Source: Neonectria sp. B-13
Taxonomy: Eukaryota; Ascomycota; Sordariomycetes; Hypocreales; Nectriaceae
NCBI GenBank assembly: GCA_002682825.1
Contig: NOKP01000093.1
Coordinates: forward strand, 6,106-17,434
DNA: 11,329 nt
Direction of reading: 5' to 3'
How positions within the stretch are numbered: position 1 is the first letter of the stretch; each line of letters begins with the position of its first letter. Position numbers and translations under genes: made by a program. This document shows positions 7,482-11,329 of the stretch, in pieces. The notes beneath the pieces were generated by a model. It was given only the letters and a program-made list of their open reading frames with translations, was not told the origin of the DNA and searched no databases.

Positions 7482-8377
7482 ATGACCACTTCCACGAACC
7501 GCAGCGCTCGTTCTCGACCGGCAGACTTCGTCGTCTACAACAACAGCTCACCTGAGTTGACGTACAGGCTGCCTTACACCGGAGAACCGCATCGCGGAAT
7601 CGTGGCGCTGGCTCGTAGGGGGAGCCCCGTCCTCGTCCAGCACTGCCGCACCGGAGGACTGGTCCTTGCGCGGAGGACATTTCTGAGAGAGTATGGGACC
7701 CTGGCTAGAGTGTCGCATCCTAACGTGGCCCGGATCTGCTGTGTCTTTGACCTGGAGCCGCAGAGCATCCTCATCCAGGAGCCCATCAGCTTGAGCTTGT
7801 TTGAATTGGTGCCGCTGTCTGAAGTGGAACTCGCCAGCGGACTGAGCCAGGTAGGCGAGCAGACACATGACTTCCGGGCTACATGCATGTACGGCGGCTG
7901 ACTTCGGAGACAGCTGGTGAGCGCGTTCCGGTACCTCGCAGCTGAGTGCCCCCCCTTCACCGTCGACGGCACTCGGGTCTGCCTTCAGGGCGTGGTCAAG
8001 GTGGTCTTGGATATCAGATTCGAGGACGGGCCTACGCCGATTACAACTCCTTGCTACTGGGGCGAGGTGTACCGCATCACGGCATCAAGACTGAAGCCGG
8101 CCGAGCTGTCCTACCTGGGGCATAAGTTTTTTAGGGACACCGCACGAGAAGGGATCCCCCAGGTCGAGGTACGATTCTCGCTCCTTTCCTGATTTTCTGT
8201 TTTCTTTTCTTTTCCTAGTTCTCCCCCAACTCACAGTTGATACATCACTAGCACGGGTTTCTTTCCCAGAAGTCGCTTGGGCCGCCCGGGATAAGATGGG
8301 CCGCAGTGCGGACTGCTTCTGTCATTTTGACAAGACTGAGACCCTGCAATGGCCTCGAGAGGAGGAGAAGCATCTAA
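7482..8377 (+). CDS. Kinase-like protein lacking catalytic residues, 3' end uncertain
   Basis: This looks like a divergent fungal protein kinase-like fold. Exon 1 (7482-7850) contains REYGTLARVSHPNVARICC (helix C to beta-4) and ILIQEPISLSLFEL (hinge). A 63-bp intron (gtaggc, branch ggctgac, cag) joins in frame to exon 2 (7914-8168): LSQLVSAFRYLAAE (helix E), then GVVKVVLD where kinases have a beta strand before DFG. There is no glycine-rich loop, no VAIK lysine (VLVQHC instead), no HRD and no DFG, so catalysis is not expected. Exon 3 is the weak part: donor gtacga at 8169 and acceptor cccag at 8268-8269 give 35 more codons to the stop at 8375-8377, total 243 residues, shorter than a kinase domain. 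The other two frames there also look partly protein-like, which suggests small indels. It could be a working pseudokinase or a decaying copy. The start is the first ATG that gives the kinase-like frame. Confidence 0.5.
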
Positions 8378-8720
8378 ATTGGCCCCGGATGTGGTTACTG
8401 ATATGGTAGGCCAGCTGCGAATACTATTGCTCTTCTTCTACCAATGACTCAACCTCAACTGTGCACTGTTCCATCTCACCACCTTTCTCTTGTTTCTCTG
8501 TGTTCGTGTGTTTCTGTGACAAAGCAGATCCCCTGTTAGAACGAATGATATGCTCAGCTAAGTAGGCACAAGAAATCACTCTAGCTACCCTAGATCTTTT
8601 TACCACCTCGTTGTTTATCTCAGGAATTCAGACTACAGAAAGAAAGAATAAAAGATTAAGAATAAAAGACATACTAGGACTTATTACTATGCTCAGAAGG
8701 AGAGCGACGAACCATAGCTC

Positions 8721-8730
8721 TATAAAAAAG
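8721..8730 (+). promoter_or_regulatory. TATA-like box followed by pyrimidine tracts, no gene found
   Basis: The motif tataaaaaag is followed about 140 bp later by long CT-rich tracts, the arrangement seen at strong fungal promoters, yet no protein-coding frame follows. It may belong to a non-coding transcript, or be chance low-complexity sequence. Confidence 0.2.
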
Positions 8731-10184
8731 ACAATAAAAAGGGGTTGCAGTGCTTCGTTCTTGTTTCTGTGAAAGGTCGAAATAGTTGTGGAATCAGAAG
8801 TTCAGAACTACGCAGTTTGTGCATCTCACCATGCGCTCACTCTTGCAGCACTGTGCCTATCTGTCGCTTCTTTTCCGTTTCCTCTTCTTCTCTCCTTCTT
8901 TTTCTCTCCTTTCTTCGTCCCACCTTCTGTCTTGCTTCTTCACTGTTCTCTTCTCACCAGCCTTGACATTTACATACACACACACATGCATACACCCATT
9001 GCGATAGTGGCTTTTCAACTGACACCGCCAATCCTTTGCTGATCCTTTCTTTTCTTCTTCCCCCAATCCCCATCTTAGGGTGTTCCTTTCAGACACGTCG
9101 CTATACACGTTACAGACCCGCCTAGTTCGTAGACGACGAACTCAAATGTTTGGGTTTTCTTGTTATCATTCTCTCCCTTTTCTTTTTACATTGTGAGGCG
9201 TCCTTCTGCGCCTACCGCCCCACGTGTCTGTTGAAGAAACGCACCATTCCTGAAGCGAACCCTAACCGTTATTATGCAGTCGAGTCTGCCAATCTGACTG
9301 TAAGTGGTTGATGGTTGCTCGATGACTCGCTGGTTGTGGATCGTGAATCGTACCTTCTGTGTTGCGGATGCTACAGATTTAAGCTTTGTTCCACTATTTG
9401 AACGCCTCCGAGGATCGCAAGCCATTCGGTCGCTCCTAGAGGCAGTCTTATAATTGCGTAATCCTCAACTGTAAGGTGGAGCGAAATGTCCTTCGTCGCT
9501 ACGTGAGGAGCCGTCGCGGAGGTCGAACAACCCGACCGCATCGAGTTCGAACCGTACAACCGCTCCGTAGAACCCTTGCTGAATCTGTGGTAGGCTTTTT
9601 AGGGGATGTTCCATCGGCGGATCTTCTTCTCTGACCCTCCTGCTGCTTGCATTGCCAATGGGGTACTTGAGCTTCCGCTGTTGAGCGTGGTTCGCCTCCT
9701 CCCTGACTAACTAGGGTCATCGTCGAGCGATCCCCACTAGTCGACGTCTCTGCACGCCATAGTCTGTGCCAGTAGTGTGCAAGTATCTGGCCCAGACAGA
9801 ACCAAACAACTAGCGGAATCTCCATGTCGCGCCACCGCATGATCGAAAAGACGTAAGCGACCTGAACAGGACAGGGCGACGGCGTTTTAAGGCAGTCCGC
9901 GGCGCGATCGAGCTACCGGCATTTACGGCATTGCGGAAGCTATTCTTAGCAAACGTACGGGTTTCGAGGGTCACCGTATGTCAGGTATTACTCATTCACC
10001 TAGTAGGCGGACAGTGGATAGGCTATGCCGCGTTGACTCTGCGCAGCAGCAGCAGCCAAGACTGTTCTCGAGCCCGGACTAGAAACCAGGTATTGAATCA
10101 CATCAGGTATGTAAACGCTCGCTTAGAATTTCTGTGACAATTTGGCTCGTGTAAATGTGACACTTAAACCATGACAATTCCCGA

Positions 10185-10226
10185 GAGGGCGTTTGTGCCG
10201 CATTACGGCAGAAATGCGGCGCCCTC
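10185..10226. repeat. Interrupted palindrome with long GC-rich stem
   Basis: The arm gagggc (10185-10190) pairs with gccctc (10221-10226), and gccgcatt (10197-10204) pairs with aatgcggc (10213-10220). That is 14 paired bases with one 6-nt bulge (gtttgt) on the left and an 8-nt loop. No coding frame uses it. It could be a transposon end, a structured RNA or a cruciform. Confidence 0.75.
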
Positions 10227-10470
10227 ACATTGTTTCCGTGTTACTGTACTTGTGGGGTAGTTCCGGTTGAGCTACGTAATGACCATTGGTTAGTCAGGCC
10301 CTGTATCGGAAGCGCGCACGCTGTCGTGGTGACCGTTTCGCCGTAGGTAGAAGGATCGCGACCTGTTCGTTTGGACATTCGGGCTGTGATCAGTTACGGT
10401 TCGTAGCCGGAGCGGGCAGACAACCAGGCCAACAAGACGGCAGAGACGATTGAGAAAGATCGAGCAAGTA

Positions 10471-10490
10471 GAAGCCACGAGAAGCCACGA
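10471..10490. repeat. Perfect 10-bp tandem duplication
   Basis: The decamer gaagccacga occurs twice in direct succession, about 275 bp upstream of the secreted protein gene, within its likely promoter. Confidence 0.8.
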
Positions 10491-10509
10491 AGGGTGCTTC
10501 TCAATCTCA

Positions 10510-10763
10510 TGGCTATATCATAGCCTTCATCTGTCACTCCTTCGACTTCTCGCTGTCCCTCTTTTTGGCAGTCTGCCATCGCCACTCCTTTCTCTTCCCT
10601 TGCGCATGGTCTGCAGGGAATGCCATTCCTTTTCTCTCCTTTTCCCTATACACTTCTTATACATTCGCTCAGAAGTACCCTTTATGCCTATTTGTTCCAC
10701 ACGGCTCTCGCGCGTCCGGAAGGCGCAAACGTTTAAATTCCCCACAGAAAGAGGACCAAACAC
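10510..10763 (+). promoter_or_regulatory. Pyrimidine-rich promoter and 5' UTR of the secreted protein gene
   Basis: CT-rich runs (about 10537-10600 and 10625-10655) and TATA-like tatacac/tatacatt stretches (about 10645-10665) precede the start codon by 100-220 bp. This is typical of well-expressed genes in filamentous fungi. The exact start of transcription cannot be read from sequence. Confidence 0.5.
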
Positions 10764-11261
10764 ATGTCCAAGATGCTTCAACTGAGTGCTGGTTCGCTCG
10801 CGGTATTCGCTCTGTCCTTCGCCACGGTGGGCGCTGACTCCGTCACGTTCTGGACCCTCGACCACAACGTGCGAACGCTTTACTTTACACCCAGTCTCGG
10901 CTCCCCTGTCACGGTCAGCAGCGACGCCAACACCACCGTCACGTTCCCATCCGAATATAGTGGCAACTTCTACGCGGTCAAGCAGGGCGCCAGTCAGGAA
11001 GTCGGCATGCTCGGCGAGGTCATGTTCAACGGCTGGCAGGGTCTGACCTACTTTGACGTGTCCGCCATCGTCAACCCTGGAGACAGGGACAACGTGAAGC
11101 AGATGTGGCCTGCCAAGTCGCTGGTTCCGGTGTCCGGGTGCGAAGTGTTCCCGTGCGACAATGCCTACTACAAGGCGAACGACGTTAAGACCAAAGCCAC
11201 AAAGGAGGTGCATCTGGTCACGACGCTGGGCAGTGGGTCTGCCCACCGGAAGGGCGTTTGA
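10764..11261 (+). CDS. Small secreted protein of the fungal 'DNase1 protein' family
   Basis: A single-exon gene for 165 residues. It has a clear N-terminal signal peptide (hydrophobic core about 7-22) with likely cleavage after A24 (TVGA/DSV), so the product should be extracellular or in the wall. The mature part is beta-rich: SVTFWTLD, TLYFTPSLG, a Thr/Val stretch with one N-glycosylation sequon (N56-T-T), GMLGEVMFNGWQGLTYFDVS (81-100), AIVNPGDRDNVKQMWPA, and VSGCEVFPCDNAYY with the only two cysteines (C126, C131), which may pair. The body matches a small ascomycete family often labelled 'DNase1 protein'. I see no nuclease motif, so that name should not be read as an activity. The protein ends TLGSGSAHRKGV. 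A second ATG at codon 4 (10773) would give a tidier signal peptide and is an alternative start. Confidence 0.85.
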   Translation: MSKMLQLSAGSLAVFALSFATVGADSVTFWTLDHNVRTLYFTPSLGSPVTVSSDANTTVTFPSEYSGNFYAVKQGASQEVGMLGEVMFNGWQGLTYFDVSAIVNPGDRDNVKQMWPAKSLVPVSGCEVFPCDNAYYKANDVKTKATKEVHLVTTLGSGSAHRKGV

Positions 11262-11329
11262 GTCCGTTGCTTCGCTGCACTGGGTAAGAGAGAGGCTTGC
11301 GGGGCGAGACAGAAAAGAAAGTTTAGCTA
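11262..11329. other. 3' flank of the secreted protein gene
   Basis: A short tail with no poly(A) hexamer inside the window. A GTAAGA string (11284-11289) resembles a splice donor but follows the stop codon, so it would matter only for a 3' UTR intron. Confidence 0.4.

Larger units (their letters stand above)
8378..10763. other. Long region without recognisable gene
   Basis: About 2.4 kb with no convincing coding frame on either strand. It contains an A-rich stretch (about 8636-8735) with a TATA-like tataaaaaag at 8721-8730, pyrimidine tracts (about 8862-8945 and 9045-9065), a short CA run (about 8972-8986), a hairpin (10185-10226), a 10-bp tandem duplication (10471-10490), and the promoter of the secreted protein gene. 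The longer open frames (for example minus 9499-9840) have irregular composition and no domain. Confidence 0.55.

Noticed and set aside
8862..8945. Pyrimidine tract as a CRISPR or satellite array
   Set aside because: There is no repeat unit and no regular spacers; it is simple CT-rich low-complexity DNA.
9258..9267. aaccctaacc, a telomere-like string
   Set aside because: Only a single unit is present, with no tandem array, so it is not evidence for a telomere.
9542..9555. A GGTTCGAA-like string (minus strand) resembling a tRNA B box
   Set aside because: The bases around it do not form a T arm, and no acceptor stem or anticodon arm can be folded.
10527..11246. A 239-codon minus-strand open frame
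   Set aside because: It is antisense to the secreted protein gene and its promoter. The GC-rich third positions of the true gene keep the opposite strand open; no domain is seen.

Overview
The window looks like nuclear DNA of a filamentous ascomycete (Pezizomycotina, probably a Sordariomycete). Evidence seen directly: short spliceosomal introns (52-188 bp) with fungal GT...RCTRAC...AG signals, pyrimidine-rich promoter tracts, and long gene-free stretches. The gene families are also typical of these fungi: a CYP52-type P450, a GGSSSG amidase with a fungal N-terminal extension, a divergent kinase-like protein and a small secreted protein of the type labelled 'DNase1 protein'. The genus assignment is inference.

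Layout. 1-1919 has no convincing gene. It carries a 284-bp element bounded by long terminal inverted repeats (1093-1376, MITE-like) and an AT-rich, palindrome-headed block (about 1772-1960, possibly a solo or truncated LTR) that runs into the 3' end of the next gene. 1920-4230 (minus strand) is an amidase that I rebuild as four exons; it keeps the whole Lys-cisSer-Ser triad. 4231-4972 is a divergent promoter. 4973-6862 (plus) is a three-exon, membrane-anchored P450 of the alkane/fatty-acid hydroxylase type. 6863-7481 holds a likely poly(A) signal, a 10-bp-period repeat and upstream ORFs. 7482-8377 (plus) is a kinase-like gene without the catalytic residues and with an uncertain 3' end. 8378-10763 shows no gene, only low-complexity tracts and one strong hairpin. 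10764-11261 (plus) is a single-exon secreted protein gene.

How the genes may work together. The amidase and P450 are transcribed away from each other out of a shared 742-bp region with two CCTCGG hexamers, the site of the fungal fatty-acid regulators FarA/FarB/Ctf1. One testable idea is a small lipid-catabolic pair: the amidase frees a fatty acid from an amide and the P450 hydroxylates its terminal end. This rests on family resemblance and arrangement only. The most unusual residue is a lysine in the P450 I-helix (AGRDKT) where nearly all P450s have the oxygen-activating threonine. I see no entirely new multi-gene system; the candidates for a second look are this P450, the shared promoter, the pseudokinase and the two mobile-element-like blocks.
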